64,000 nt of DNA from Alsobacter sp045348435 (GCF_045348435.1 NZ_CP157484.1:2170001-2234000); one strand, 5' to 3'. Shown: positions 1-9,486, counted from the stretch's first letter. Program-made: numbers and translations. Notes: a model not told the origin generated them from the sequence alone.

Positions 1-45
1 TTGACGATTGGGGGGCGGCGGAAAACTCTGGTCCCGCCACCCTCT

Positions 46-104
46 ACCCCCTCGTCCTTCGAGACGCAGGCCCAAGGGGGGCCTGCTCCTCAGGATGGGG
101 GGCG
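46..104. repeat. Palindromic intergenic repeat (Rhizobiales type)
   Basis: An imperfect palindrome: CCCCCTCGTCCTTCGAGACG on the left, an inner stem AGGCCC/GGGCCT, and CTCCTCAGGATGGGGGG on the right. The outer arms CTCGTCC and GGATGGGG pair with mismatches. From memory the pattern (CCTCGTCCTTCGAGACG...CTCCTCAGGATGAGG) matches a short palindromic element found many times in Rhizobiales genomes. That assignment is recall, not a search. The rest of positions 1-324 holds no gene I can support. Confidence 0.6.
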
Positions 105-253
105 TTGGCAGGGGGAGGCTTCCCTGCATTGACAGACGCCGCGTCCTGCGGCATCTCAGGCGCATGTCGACGGCGCTCATCCTTTCCGCCCTGCGACGTG
201 CGGCCGCTCCGCGGCGCGCGCGACGATGAGCCGTATCGGCTTCTGACGTCACG

Positions 254-279
254 GCCGCGCCATCGAGCGCGGCTTTTTT
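254..279 (+). terminator. Rho-independent terminator
   Basis: The 7-bp stem GCCGCGC/GCGCGGC encloses the loop CATCGA and is followed at once by six T residues. It lies 45 bases before the argC start, so it should end transcription of a gene left of the window and insulate argC. Confidence 0.75.
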
Positions 280-324
280 GTTTGGCGGTTGGACCGGCGG
301 CGCCGGGCAGGAACGGAAATCGAC

Positions 325-1266
325 ATGGCTCCCACGATCACGAAGACGGTGTTCATCGACGGCGAGGCCGGCACCACGGGGCTGGGCATCCGCGAGCGGC
401 TGGCCGGCGTCCCGGGCGTGGAGGTGCGCAGCATCGATCCGGCGCGGCGCAAGGACCCAGGCGCGCGCCAGGACCTGATGGCGCAGGTCGACGCGGTGGT
501 GCTCTGCCTGCCGGATGACGCCGCCAAGGAATCCGCGGCGCTCGCCGCTGCGCTGGGCTCGGCCGCGCCCCGGCTGTTGGACGCCTCCACGGCTCACCGC
601 GTCGCCGAGGGCTGGGTCTACGGCTTCGCCGAGCTTGCGCCCGGGCAGGTCGACGCCATCCGGGGAGCCAAGCGGGTGTCGAACCCCGGCTGCTACCCGA
701 CCGGCGGCGTCGCGCTGATCCGGCCCCTGGTCGACGCCGGCGTGATGCCGGCCGACTACCCCGTCACGGTGAACGCCGTGAGCGGCTATTCGGGCGGCGG
801 CAAGTCGATGATCGAGGCCTATGAGGCCGGCCGGGCGCCGGCGTTCGAGCTTTACGGCCTCGGCCTGGAGCACAAACACCTGGCGGAGCTGCAGCGCTAT
901 TCCGGCCTCAGCCGCAGGCCCATCTTCGTTCCGTCGGTGGGCGATTTCCGGCAGGGCATGCTGGTCAGCGTTCCGCTGCATCTCGACACGCTGAAGGGCT
1001 CGCCCAAGCCGCAGGACCTGGAAGCCATTCTGGCGGAGCGCTACGCCGGGTCCGAGCTCGTCAAGGTCGTCCCGGCGAGCGATGCGTCGGTGAGCGGCGG
1101 CAAGATCGAGCCTCAGGCGCTGAACGACACGGACCGCATGGAGCTGCGGGTCTATGGCAACGCCGCCCGGGGCCAGGCCGTGCTGGTGGCGCGCCTCGAC
1201 AATCTCGGAAAGGGCGCCAGCGGCGCCGCCGTGCAGAACCTGAGGCTGATGCTCGGCCTGGCCTGA
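325..1266 (+). CDS. argC: N-acetyl-gamma-glutamyl-phosphate reductase
   Basis: Reduces N-acetylglutamyl-5-phosphate with NADPH in arginine biosynthesis, in the cytoplasm. The 313-residue product has the nucleotide-binding start VFIDGEAGTTGLGIRERL and the catalytic cysteine motif SNPGCYPTGG. Its length and the GEAGTTGLGI form fit the shorter class of ArgC rather than the roughly 350-residue class. The ATG at 325 is chosen over an in-frame ATG at 289 because the family motif starts a few residues after it. No other arginine gene is adjacent. It is preceded by a terminator, so it probably has its own promoter. Confidence 0.93.
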   Translation: MAPTITKTVFIDGEAGTTGLGIRERLAGVPGVEVRSIDPARRKDPGARQDLMAQVDAVVLCLPDDAAKESAALAAALGSAAPRLLDASTAHRVAEGWVYGFAELAPGQVDAIRGAKRVSNPGCYPTGGVALIRPLVDAGVMPADYPVTVNAVSGYSGGGKSMIEAYEAGRAPAFELYGLGLEHKHLAELQRYSGLSRRPIFVPSVGDFRQGMLVSVPLHLDTLKGSPKPQDLEAILAERYAGSELVKVVPASDASVSGGKIEPQALNDTDRMELRVYGNAARGQAVLVARLDNLGKGASGAAVQNLRLMLGLA

Positions 1267-1311
1267 GCGAGCGCGACGCAGGCCCCGGAGGGCCTGCGTG
1301 CGAACGGTCCG

Positions 1312-2160
1312 TCAGCCCTGATAGGCGACGACCTTCTGGGTCTGGACGCCCAGCCCCTCGATGCCGACCTTCATGGTCTCGCCGGCCTTGAGGAAGCGCT
1401 GGGGCTTCATGCCGAGCCCGACGCCCGGGGGCGTGCCGGTGGTGATGACGTCGCCCGGATCCATCTGCATGAACTGCGAGATATAGGACACGAGGTGCTT
1501 CACGCCGAAGATCATGGTCTTCGACGACCCGTCCTGCACGCGCTTGCCGTCAATCTCCAGCCACATCTTCAGGTTCTGCACGTCCTCGATCTCGTCGGGC
1601 GTGACCAGCCAGGGTCCGAGCGGCCCGAAGGTGGGGCAACCCTTGCCCTTCATCCACTGGCCCGAACGCTCGGCCTGGTACTCGCGCTCGGAGACGTCGT
1701 TGCAGATGCAGTAGCCGGCCACGTAGGACAGCGCGTCCTCCTCCGACACATAGAGCGCCGTCTTGCCGATCACGATGGCGAGCTCGACCTCCCAGTCGGT
1801 CTTGGTCGAGCCTTTCGGGATCACGACGTCGTCGTCGGGGCCCTGCACGCAGTTGGGCGCCTTGTTGAACAGGATCGGCTCCTTGGGGATCGGCGAGCCG
1901 GTTTCGGCGGCGTGGTCGGCGAAGTTGAGCCCGACCGCGATGAAGTTGCCGGGGCGGGCGACGCAGGAGCCCAGCCGCACGCCGGCGGGCGCGGCCGGAA
2001 GGCTGGACATGTCCACCGACTTCAGCCGCGCGAGGCTCTGCGGATCGAGCGCGGCTCCGGCCCAGTCCGCCACATGGGCCGACACGTCGCGGATGACGCC
2101 GCCGGCGTCGATGATGCCGGGCTTCTCGGCGCCGGGTTGGCCGAACCGTACGAGCTTCAT
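1312..2160 (-). CDS. Fumarylacetoacetate hydrolase family protein
   Basis: A 282-residue FAH-fold enzyme. This family uses a divalent metal to hydrolyse C-C bonds or hydrate/decarboxylate oxo-acids in aromatic and sugar-acid catabolism. Family signatures are visible: WEVELAIVIGK and CNDVSEREYQ (metal-binding acidic residues) and the C-terminal GDVITTGTPPGVGLG. This subgroup is often annotated as ureidoglycolate lyase or 2-oxo-hepta-3-ene-dioate hydratase, but the substrate cannot be read from the sequence. It is monocistronic, convergent with argC and divergent from the FadL-like gene. Confidence 0.85.
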   Translation of the reverse strand: MKLVRFGQPGAEKPGIIDAGGVIRDVSAHVADWAGAALDPQSLARLKSVDMSSLPAAPAGVRLGSCVARPGNFIAVGLNFADHAAETGSPIPKEPILFNKAPNCVQGPDDDVVIPKGSTKTDWEVELAIVIGKTALYVSEEDALSYVAGYCICNDVSEREYQAERSGQWMKGKGCPTFGPLGPWLVTPDEIEDVQNLKMWLEIDGKRVQDGSSKTMIFGVKHLVSYISQFMQMDPGDVITTGTPPGVGLGMKPQRFLKAGETMKVGIEGLGVQTQKVVAYQG

Positions 2161-2622
2161 GGGCTTTTCCTCATGTTCCGTCTTGATCTTGCGCGATCTT
2201 GCCGCGCGCTTGTGACGCCGTGGCGGCGACCTTGCAAGAGCGAGCCTGCCGGAGCAAGCGCGACAGCCGCGCTTCTGCCGCGCGGCTCCGTCGAATGTTG
2301 CAGAACGGCAACGTGGCGCGGCATTCCGGCATGCCACCCGACTTGAATGGGGACCCCTGGCGACAGGCGCGGCCGAGAGAATGACGTTTTTGGGTTGGTT
2401 TCGGTGTGAACTACCGGTTTGCGCCTCAACAAAAGGCTCTTTCCGGCCGATTCGACCCCGAAACGGCGAACAATTCCGACAGATGAGGTCCGAGAGCGCC
2501 AATTCCGGCGATATTGCGGGAAAACGCGAATATTGCGATGAATGATTCAGAACGGTTCGATCGAACGTATGATGGGACCGCAATGAACAAACCGCAAAAC
2601 GTGCCTTGGGGAAACGCGGATC
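2161..2622. promoter_or_regulatory. Divergent intergenic region with 12-bp palindrome
   Basis: This is 462 bases between the divergent FAH-family gene and the FadL-like porin. The half nearest the porin is more AT-rich than the flanks. It holds a perfect 12-bp palindrome GTTCGATCGAAC at 2555-2566, 56 bases before the porin start, which is a plausible operator for a dimeric repressor. Short open frames here are Arg-rich and not convincing. I see no RNA gene. Confidence 0.4.
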
Positions 2623-4002
2623 ATGTCGAACACTGCTCTGAAGAGCGTCCTTGCCTCCGCCGTTTCGGCCATGGTCCTGACCCTCGCCGCCCAGGGCTCC
2701 GCCCAGGCGGGCGCCTTTGCGCTGCGCGAGCAGAGCACCGTCGGTCTCGGCATGGCGTTTGCGGGCGTGGCCGCCGGCTCGGCCAATCTCGGGTCCATGT
2801 TCTGGAACCCGGCGACGATGACCGACAATCCGGGCTGGCGCAGCGAGTGGAACCTGGCCGGCATCTCGCCTTACTCCAAGTTCCGCGGCGAGCCCGGCTC
2901 CACGCCGGCTTTCGTCGGCTCCAACACCGGCGACCTCGCCCTTGACGCGGTCCTTCCGGCCAGCCACGGCTCCTACCAGGTGAATGACCGGCTCTGGATC
3001 GGCCTGTCCACCGGGGCGCCCTTCGGCCTGGCGACCAAGCCGGACAACGGCTTCACGGCGCGCAGCTACGGCTACTCCACCCGCGTGACCTCCTTCAACG
3101 TGAACCCGAACGTCGCCTACAAGGTGAACGACTGGCTCTCGGTCGGCGCCGGCCTGCAGGTCATGTACTTCAAGGCCAACTACAAGTCCTTCTTCCAGAC
3201 CGCCGCCGCCCCGAGCCTGAGCCAGGCTTTCGGGCTCGAGGGCGACGGTTGGGGCGTCGGCTACACGCTGGGCGCCACGGTCCGTCCGTTCGCCGGCACC
3301 GAGATCGGCGTGGGCTTCCGCTCCGCCGTGGAGGAGAAGCTCGACGGCACCTTCAACGGCCTGCAGATCCCGGCGCCCTTCAACGCCGTCCCGGCCCTCG
3401 CCGGCGCGGCGGCGGCGTTCCCGACCCGGCCGGTAAAGCTCAACATCGTGCTCCCGGAGATGTTGACCTTCGGCCTGCGCCAGCAGATCACCGAGCAGTT
3501 CACGCTGTCGCTCGGCGCCGAGTGGACCAACTGGAGCCGCGTGGGCTATCCGCGCGTCGTCGACCAGACCACCGGCCGCCTCTATCCCGGACTGCCGGCC
3601 CTGACGCTGGACTACAAGGACGGCTACTTCTTCTCCGTCGGCGGCGAGTACAAGATCAACCCGCTCTGGACCGTGCGCGCCGGCCTCGGCTACGAGGTTT
3701 CGCCGATCGAGGACCGCACCCGCACGATCCGCCTGCCCGACAACGACCGCATCTGGACGACGATCGGCGCCAGCTACAATTTCAACGACAAGCTGACCTT
3801 CGACGTCTCCTACGCGCACCTCTTCCCCAAGAGCACCCGCATCGCGCTGACGCCCGGCAACCCCAGCTACTCGGCCGCCTCCGGCCCACTGGTCGGCAAG
3901 GTCGACGCGCGCGTCGACATCGTCTCCGTCGGCCTGCGCTATCGCTGGGACGACGTGGCCCAGACCATCCCGGTCACGACCCCGATCGTGCGCAAATACT
4001 GA
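2623..4002 (+). CDS. OmpP1/FadL family outer-membrane transporter
   Basis: A 459-residue beta-barrel porin of the FadL family, which passes long-chain fatty acids or other hydrophobic compounds across the outer membrane. A signal peptide ends near SAQA and is followed by the family N-terminus GAFALREQSTVGLG and FWNPATMT. The rest is alternating beta-strand pattern with aromatic girdles. The last residues are IVRKY. It is transcribed alone, divergent from the FAH-family gene, and ends at strong hairpins shared with phaC. The substrate is unknown. Confidence 0.88.
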   Translation: MSNTALKSVLASAVSAMVLTLAAQGSAQAGAFALREQSTVGLGMAFAGVAAGSANLGSMFWNPATMTDNPGWRSEWNLAGISPYSKFRGEPGSTPAFVGSNTGDLALDAVLPASHGSYQVNDRLWIGLSTGAPFGLATKPDNGFTARSYGYSTRVTSFNVNPNVAYKVNDWLSVGAGLQVMYFKANYKSFFQTAAAPSLSQAFGLEGDGWGVGYTLGATVRPFAGTEIGVGFRSAVEEKLDGTFNGLQIPAPFNAVPALAGAAAAFPTRPVKLNIVLPEMLTFGLRQQITEQFTLSLGAEWTNWSRVGYPRVVDQTTGRLYPGLPALTLDYKDGYFFSVGGEYKINPLWTVRAGLGYEVSPIEDRTRTIRLPDNDRIWTTIGASYNFNDKLTFDVSYAHLFPKSTRIALTPGNPSYSAASGPLVGKVDARVDIVSVGLRYRWDDVAQTIPVTTPIVRKY

Positions 4003-4016
4003 GCTGAACGGCGAGG

Positions 4017-4036
4017 GGCCGGCGCACGCGCCGGCC
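4017..4036. terminator. GC-rich hairpin after FadL-like gene
   Basis: A perfect 9-bp inverted repeat GGCCGGCGC/GCGCCGGCC with a 2-base spacer starts 14 bases after the porin stop. There is no T tract, so it is at most part of a bidirectional terminator or an mRNA 3' end protector. Confidence 0.45.
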
Positions 4037-4070
4037 AATCTGCCAGCGTCCCAAGTTGCGAGCGTCTCAT

Positions 4071-4098
4071 GAACCGCGAGCCTTCAGGCTCGCGGTTC
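4071..4098. terminator. Strong hairpin between convergent porin and phaC
   Basis: A perfect 12-bp stem GAACCGCGAGCC/GGCTCGCGGTTC has the tetraloop TTCA and is followed by TCGCTTTT on the + strand. Stem strength, loop size and the position between convergent genes support a terminator, mainly for the porin. Confidence 0.7.
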
Positions 4099-4171
4099 TC
4101 GCTTTTCTGGCGCAAGGCGAGCCTTTAGTCCCTCAGTCCAGGGATCTACCAGCCAGACATCACAGGTGCGC

Positions 4172-5980
4172 TCAGGCGCGGACCTTCACATACTCGCCAG
4201 GCGCGTCGCAGAGAGGCTTCAGCGTCTTGCCGCCGGGGATGCGGGCCTTAACCTTCTCGGGCGCCTGGGCGGCGATCCACTGCACCCAGTGCGGCCACCA
4301 GGAGCCCTTGTGCTCGGTCGCCTTGGCGATCCAGTCGTCGAGCTCGCCCTGCACCTTGCCGCCCGTCCAGTACTGGTATTTCGGCTTGTCGGCCGGGTTC
4401 ACCACGCCGGCGATGTGGCCCGAGCCAGCCAGCACATAGGTGACCTCGCCGCCGAAATACTGCGAGCCCAGGAACACCGACTTGGCCGGCGCGATATGGT
4501 CCTCGCGGGCCGCCAGATTGTAGATCGGGATCTTGACCTTGGAGAGGTCGAGCTTCACCCCGCCCACCTCCATCTTGCCGGCGGAGAGCTTGTTCTCCAG
4601 GTAGCAGTTGCGCAGGTAGAAGGAGTGGTTCGCGGCCGGCATCCTGGTGGAATCGGAATTCCAGTACAGAAGGTCGAACGGGAAGGGCGACTGCCCCTTC
4701 AGATAGACATTAACCACGTAGGGCCAGATCAGGTCGTTCGGGCGCAGCATGTTGAAGGCGCTGGCCATGCTGGAGCCCTCCAGATAGCCGCGCGCATACA
4801 TCTTGTCCTCGATGTTGCGGACCTGCTCCTCGTCGACGAAGACCGAAAGGTCGCCCGCATAGGTGAAGTCCACCTGCGTGGTGAAGAGGGTGGCGCTCTC
4901 GATCCGGTCGTCGCCATGGGCGGCCATGTGCGCCAGCGCCACCGAGAGCAGCGTGCCGCCGACGCAATAGCCGATGGCCGTGACCTTCTTCTCGCCGGTC
5001 GCCGTCTCGATGACGTCGAGGGCGGTGAACACGCCCTCGCGCATGTAGTCCTCAAAGCTTTTTTGCGCTTGCCGCTCGTCCGGGTTCACCCAGGAGATCG
5101 TGAACACGGTCAAACCCTGGGCCACCGCCCAGCGGATGAAGGATTTATCGGGGTTCAGGTCGAGGATGTAGAACTTGTTGATCCATGGCGGCACGATCAG
5201 CAGCGGTCGCTTGTACACCGTCTCGGTGGCGGGCGCGTACTGGATCAGCTCCATCAGGTCGTTGCGGAAAATGACCTTGCCGGGCGTGGTGGCCATGTTG
5301 TGGCCCACCTCGAACGTCCCCGAGGTGGTCTGGCGCAGCTTCAGCGTGCCCCGGCCGGCCTCGATGTCCTCCGCCAGCATCTTCATGCCGCGCACCAGAT
5401 TCTCGCCGTTCTCCTTCAGCGTCTCGCGAATCAACTCAGGATTGGTCGCGACGAAGTTGGTCGGCGCGAGAGCGCTGGCGATCTGGCGGATATAGAATTC
5501 CGCCTTGTGCTTGGTGTGCGGGTCGACGCCGTCGGCCTGCTTGACGAGGTCCTCGGCCCAGCGCGACGTGATCAGATAGGCCTGCTTGATGAAGTCGAAG
5601 ACCGGGTTCTCCGACCATTCGGGGTCGCGGAATCGCTTGTCGGAGGGGTCCGGCTCGGCGACGGCCGGCACGTTCTCGCCCTGCAGGCGGCGCATCGAAC
5701 CGGTCCACAGGTCCATGAAACCCTTGGTGAGGGAGGTCTGGGCGATGATCACGCGCTGCGGGTCCATGGCCCAATGCTCGGCCACCTGGCCCAGCGTCTT
5801 GACCATGTCGCTCATCTCGTCGCTCACGCCGGGCTTGACGCGGCCCTCCTCGACCGGCTTCAACGCCGCGGCGGTCGCCTTGCCGAGTTCCTCCATCAGG
5901 CGGGCCGAATTGGCCGCCATGGCCTCGACGTCCGGCAGCGGCGGCGGCGAGGTTTTTTCGTGAGCTTCGCCGGATGGCAT
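4172..5980 (-). CDS. phaC: Class I poly(R)-hydroxyalkanoate synthase
   Basis: Polymerises (R)-3-hydroxyacyl-CoA into polyhydroxyalkanoate on storage granules. The 602-residue product has the lipase-box-like GYCVGG with nucleophile Cys339, the aspartate region NLAAREDHIAP and the histidine region GSGHIAGVVNP. These match the Cys-Asp-His triad of class I synthases; the Cys offset from the classic Cupriavidus enzyme (Cys319) is 20 residues, which favours this start. An in-frame ATG at 6040 would add 20 residues but has no visible Shine-Dalgarno. It stands alone, divergent from a small lipoprotein, with no phaA/B/R nearby. Confidence 0.95.
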   Translation of the reverse strand: MPSGEAHEKTSPPPLPDVEAMAANSARLMEELGKATAAALKPVEEGRVKPGVSDEMSDMVKTLGQVAEHWAMDPQRVIIAQTSLTKGFMDLWTGSMRRLQGENVPAVAEPDPSDKRFRDPEWSENPVFDFIKQAYLITSRWAEDLVKQADGVDPHTKHKAEFYIRQIASALAPTNFVATNPELIRETLKENGENLVRGMKMLAEDIEAGRGTLKLRQTTSGTFEVGHNMATTPGKVIFRNDLMELIQYAPATETVYKRPLLIVPPWINKFYILDLNPDKSFIRWAVAQGLTVFTISWVNPDERQAQKSFEDYMREGVFTALDVIETATGEKKVTAIGYCVGGTLLSVALAHMAAHGDDRIESATLFTTQVDFTYAGDLSVFVDEEQVRNIEDKMYARGYLEGSSMASAFNMLRPNDLIWPYVVNVYLKGQSPFPFDLLYWNSDSTRMPAANHSFYLRNCYLENKLSAGKMEVGGVKLDLSKVKIPIYNLAAREDHIAPAKSVFLGSQYFGGEVTYVLAGSGHIAGVVNPADKPKYQYWTGGKVQGELDDWIAKATEHKGSWWPHWVQWIAAQAPEKVKARIPGGKTLKPLCDAPGEYVKVRA

Positions 5981-6128
5981 GGGCGTCCATTCCTCTCTGA
6001 CACGTGGCGGCCCTTGCCGGGGCGCTCTCGTTGTCGACATAGTAATGATCTAACCGGCCTTTCAGGGCCAAAAAATTCGTCAAACTTCATAGGCGTTTGG
6101 TTGAACGCCGCATGACGGAGCAGCATTC

Positions 6129-6563
6129 GTGAATTTTTGGCGCGTCCGCAAGACCGGAACACGAGCCAGGCCCGGAGCTCGGGCCAGGACTGGCGCAGGC
6201 CTGGCGATGCTGGCCGTGGTCGGGCTCGGCGCGGCCGGCTGCTCGGCGCAGCCGCTGTCGGAAAACCCCAGCGTCAAGGGCGTCACCGACAAGCTCAACA
6301 TCACCACCACCGTGCCGCCGCCGGCGGATTTCGTGGCGAAGTCGCGATCGCCCTCGATGGACTACATGCCGGTCGGGGTGGTCCCGCCGGCGCGGTCGAT
6401 GAAGCCGCGCGACCCCGCCAAGGTCAAGGAGCTGGAGGCCGAGATGGTGGCGACCCGGGTCCGCCACGACAGGCTGGGCGGCCGCAAGCCGCCGCCGCCG
6501 GCCAAGCCCAAGGCCGCAGGAGGCGACAAGGCGGCGACGAAGGCGCCGGGCGCTCCGCTGTAG
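6129..6563 (+). CDS. Small hypothetical lipoprotein
   Basis: A 144-residue protein starting with GTG behind GGAG at an 8-base spacing. A basic N-terminus (about 20 residues) leads to a hydrophobic stretch and the lipobox LGAAGC, predicting lipid anchoring at Cys38. The mature part is low-complexity and rich in Pro, Lys and Ala with no domain I recognise. The C-terminus is a KPPPPAKPKA-type basic-proline tail. It is divergent from phaC and 222 bases before the aminotransferase. The function is unknown. Confidence 0.7.
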   Translation: MNFWRVRKTGTRARPGARARTGAGLAMLAVVGLGAAGCSAQPLSENPSVKGVTDKLNITTTVPPPADFVAKSRSPSMDYMPVGVVPPARSMKPRDPAKVKELEAEMVATRVRHDRLGGRKPPPPAKPKAAGGDKAATKAPGAPL

Positions 6564-6785
6564 TCCCGGGTAGTCCGCTTTCGCCGGGCGTCCCTGTCGG
6601 TCTTTGGTCAAGGTTCCGCAACGAACGCGTGCCAGCGCGGCCCGGCGATGTTAAACAGGCGCGCTGCTTCGCGCATGGGGGGCGGCGGCTCTGGCGCGCC
6701 GTTGCGTGGCGCCGCGAGGGCCCTTTCACGATCGCTCCCGCCGGACGGGCCGGGCAGGGGGCCTCGATAACGGGAACTGAAGACC

Positions 6786-8006
6786 ATGACCGATTTTCAC
6801 CGCATCAAGCGACTGCCGCCCTATGTCTTCGAGCAGGTGAATCGGATCAAGGCCGCCGCACGCAACGCCGGCGCCGACATCATCGACCTCGGCATGGGCA
6901 ACCCGGACCTGGCCGCCCCCAAGCACGTCATCGACAAGCTGGTCGAAACCGCCGGCAAGCCGCGGACGGACCGCTATTCCGCCTCCAAGGGCATCGCCGG
7001 CCTGCGCCGCGCCCAGGCGGGCTACTACGAGCGCCGCTTCGGCGTGAAGCTGAACCCGGACACCCAGGTCATCGCCACGCTGGGCTCCAAGGAAGGCTTC
7101 GCCAACATGGCGCAGGCCATCACGGCGCCGGGCGACGTGGTGCTGGTGCCCAATCCCAGCTATCCGATCCACGCCTTCGGCTTCCTGATGGCGGGCGGCG
7201 TGATCCGCTCGGTCCCGGCCGAACCCACGGCCGAGATGTTTCGCGCGCTGGAGCGCTCCGTCATCCACTCGATCCCCAAGCCGATCGCCCTAGTGACCTG
7301 CTATCCGGCCAACCCGACCGCCTATACGGCCTCGCTCGATTTTTACCGGGACCTCGTCGCCTTCGCCAAAAAGCACGAGCTGATCCTGCTGTCCGACCTC
7401 GCTTATGCGGAGGTCTATTTCGACGAGAACGACCCGCCGCCCTCCGTCCTGCAGGTGCCGGGCGCGATGGACGTCACGGTCGAATTCACCTCCCTGTCGA
7501 AGACCTTCTCGATGGCCGGCTGGCGCATGGGCTTCGCCGTCGGCAACGAGCGCCTGCTCGCCGCTTTGGCCCGGGTGAAGAGCTATCTGGACTACGGCGC
7601 GTTCACGCCGATCCAGGTCGCCGCCACGGCTGCGCTGAACGGCCCCGACGACTGCATCCGCGAGATGCGCGAGACCTACCGCAAGCGCCGCGACGCGCTG
7701 GTGGACAGCTTCTCCAAGGCCGGCTGGGACTTCCCCGCGCCGCAAGCCTCGATGTTCGCCTGGGTCCGCATCCCCGAGCCGTTCCGCGAGATGGGCAGCC
7801 TGGAGTTCTCCAAGCTCCTGGTCGAGAAGGCGTCGGTGGCGGTGGCGCCCGGGATCGGCTTCGGCGAGCACGGCGACGAATATGTGCGCATCGCCCTGGT
7901 GGAGAACGAGCAGCGCATCCGGCAGGCCGCGCGCAACGTCCGCCGCTTTCTTGAAACGGCGGAAAAAACATTGCACAACGTCGTCCCGCTGGCGGCGCGC
8001 GGCTGA
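6786..8006 (+). CDS. PLP aminotransferase (LL-DAP/alanine aminotransferase-like)
   Basis: A 406-residue fold-type I aminotransferase. It has the substrate-binding DLGMGNPDLAAP, the PNPSYP loop, the PLP-region NPTA and the lysine motif SLSKTFSMAGWRMGF. In alphaproteobacteria this subgroup sits directly before hom and is annotated as LL-diaminopimelate aminotransferase or alanine/glutamate aminotransferase. Linkage to hom suggests a role in aspartate-family or alanine/2-oxoacid balance. The spacing to hom is 29 bases, so the two are probably co-transcribed. Confidence 0.88.
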   Translation: MTDFHRIKRLPPYVFEQVNRIKAAARNAGADIIDLGMGNPDLAAPKHVIDKLVETAGKPRTDRYSASKGIAGLRRAQAGYYERRFGVKLNPDTQVIATLGSKEGFANMAQAITAPGDVVLVPNPSYPIHAFGFLMAGGVIRSVPAEPTAEMFRALERSVIHSIPKPIALVTCYPANPTAYTASLDFYRDLVAFAKKHELILLSDLAYAEVYFDENDPPPSVLQVPGAMDVTVEFTSLSKTFSMAGWRMGFAVGNERLLAALARVKSYLDYGAFTPIQVAATAALNGPDDCIREMRETYRKRRDALVDSFSKAGWDFPAPQASMFAWVRIPEPFREMGSLEFSKLLVEKASVAVAPGIGFGEHGDEYVRIALVENEQRIRQAARNVRRFLETAEKTLHNVVPLAARG

Positions 8007-8035
8007 CACTCGCGCCTTTTCGACAGGATCAGGTC

Positions 8036-9352
8036 ATGGTTGAGGCCCTACGGGTCGGTATCGCCGGGCTCGGCACCGTGGGGGCCTCCGTGGTCCGCCT
8101 TCTCGACGCGCACGCCCGGACCCTGGAGGCGCGTTGCGGCAGGGGCGTCGCCATCGTGGCGGTGTCCGCCCGCGACCGCTCGCGCGACCGCGGCGTCGAC
8201 ATCTCCCGGTTCGAGTGGTTCGACGATCCGGTGGCGCTCGCCAGGGCCCCCGGCGTGGATTGCGTGATCGAGCTCATGGGCGGATCCGACGGCCCCGCCA
8301 AGGCGGTCGTCGAGGCGGCCCTCGCGGCGGGACGGCCGGTCGTGACCGCCAACAAGGCGCTCCTCGCCCATCATGGGGCGGCGCTGGCGAGGTTGGCGGA
8401 GGACAAGGGCGTCAGCATCGGCTTTGAGGCCGCGGTGGCCGGCGGCATCCCGATCGTCAAGGCGCTGCGGGAAACGCTGGCCGGCAACGTCGTCCACCGG
8501 ATCTCCGGCATCCTGAACGGCACCTGCAACTACATCCTGTCGCGGATGGAGCTGGAGGGGCTCGGCTTTGAGGAGGTGCTGGCCGACGCGCAGCGCCTGG
8601 GCTACGCCGAAGCGGATCCCACCTTCGACGTCGGCGGCTTCGACACCGCCCACAAGCTGGCCATCCTGACCAGCCTCGCCTTCGGGACGCAGATCGACGC
8701 GGACGCGATCCATATCGAGGGCATCAGCTCCATCACGCCGCTGGACCTCAAGATGGCCGACGACCTCGGCTATCGCATCAAGCTTCTGGGCGTGGCGCAG
8801 CGCACCGAGACGGGCATCGAGCAGCGCGTCCATCCGACCATGACGCCCAAGACCTGGCCGATCGCGCAGGTCATGGGGGTCACCAACGCCGTGAATGTGC
8901 TGGCCGAACCGGTCGGCGAGATCACCCTGGTGGGTCCCGGCGCGGGCGGCGACGCCACCGCGTCCTCGATCCTGGCCGACCTCGTCGACGTCGCCCGCGG
9001 CGTCGTGGTTTCGCCCTTCGCCCAGCCGGTCGCCGGATTGGAGCGGGCCGAGCGGGCCCCCATGCAGCGCCACGAGGGCGGCTATTATATCCGCCTCTCC
9101 GTGCTCGACCGGCCCGGCGCCGCCGCCGCGATCGCCACCCGCATGGCGGAGCGCCAGATCTCGCTGGAGAGCATCGTGCAGCGCCGGCCTGGACCTCGCC
9201 CGTCCGGCGACGGCCGCTCCGGCGCGCCGGTCCCTGTCGTGCTGATCACCTACGCGACCACGGAGGCCGCGATCCGCGCCGCCATCGAGGCCATGATGGC
9301 GGACGGGCACATCGCCGAGCCGCCTCAGGTGATCCGCATCGAGCGGGAATAG
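8036..9352 (+). CDS. hom: Homoserine dehydrogenase
   Basis: Reduces aspartate semialdehyde to homoserine on the way to threonine and methionine. The 438-residue product has the NAD(P) motif GLGTVGASVV, the catalytic-domain sequence SGILNGTCNYI and the substrate lysine region in GYAEADPTFDVGGFD. A C-terminal ACT domain from about residue 345 (YYIRLSVLDRPG) should give threonine feedback control. The start follows CAGGATCAGG. It lies in the order aminotransferase-hom-glpX that recurs in this class. Confidence 0.95.
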   Translation: MVEALRVGIAGLGTVGASVVRLLDAHARTLEARCGRGVAIVAVSARDRSRDRGVDISRFEWFDDPVALARAPGVDCVIELMGGSDGPAKAVVEAALAAGRPVVTANKALLAHHGAALARLAEDKGVSIGFEAAVAGGIPIVKALRETLAGNVVHRISGILNGTCNYILSRMELEGLGFEEVLADAQRLGYAEADPTFDVGGFDTAHKLAILTSLAFGTQIDADAIHIEGISSITPLDLKMADDLGYRIKLLGVAQRTETGIEQRVHPTMTPKTWPIAQVMGVTNAVNVLAEPVGEITLVGPGAGGDATASSILADLVDVARGVVVSPFAQPVAGLERAERAPMQRHEGGYYIRLSVLDRPGAAAAIATRMAERQISLESIVQRRPGPRPSGDGRSGAPVPVVLITYATTEAAIRAAIEAMMADGHIAEPPQVIRIERE

Positions 9353-9486
9353 CGCATGATGGGCGAGCGCCCATGCGGGCGCTTCGTCCTGAACGCGTCC
9401 AGCCGCGCAACCCTCCGGCGGCCTCCGTCTTTACGCCAGCGAGACTGCGCAACCTGTCCACACCCAGAAAGATCGGGGAAACGGCC

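Noticed and set aside
8..518. Two short plus-strand frames at the left end.
   Set aside because: They run through a palindromic repeat and a terminator and are Arg/Pro-rich noise.
2157..2432. A 91-codon minus-strand frame whose stop overlaps the FAH start as ATGA.
   Set aside because: The overlap looks like coupling, but the sequence is Arg/Ser-rich with no domain and fills a divergent promoter region.
1312..4038. A 908-codon minus-strand frame spanning the FAH gene and the FadL region.
   Set aside because: Only the last 282 codons match a protein family; the rest is the antisense shadow of the porin gene and the intergenic region.
4172..6040. Longer 622-residue start for PhaC.
   Set aside because: No Shine-Dalgarno precedes the ATG at 6040, and the 602-residue form gives the expected position of the catalytic cysteine.
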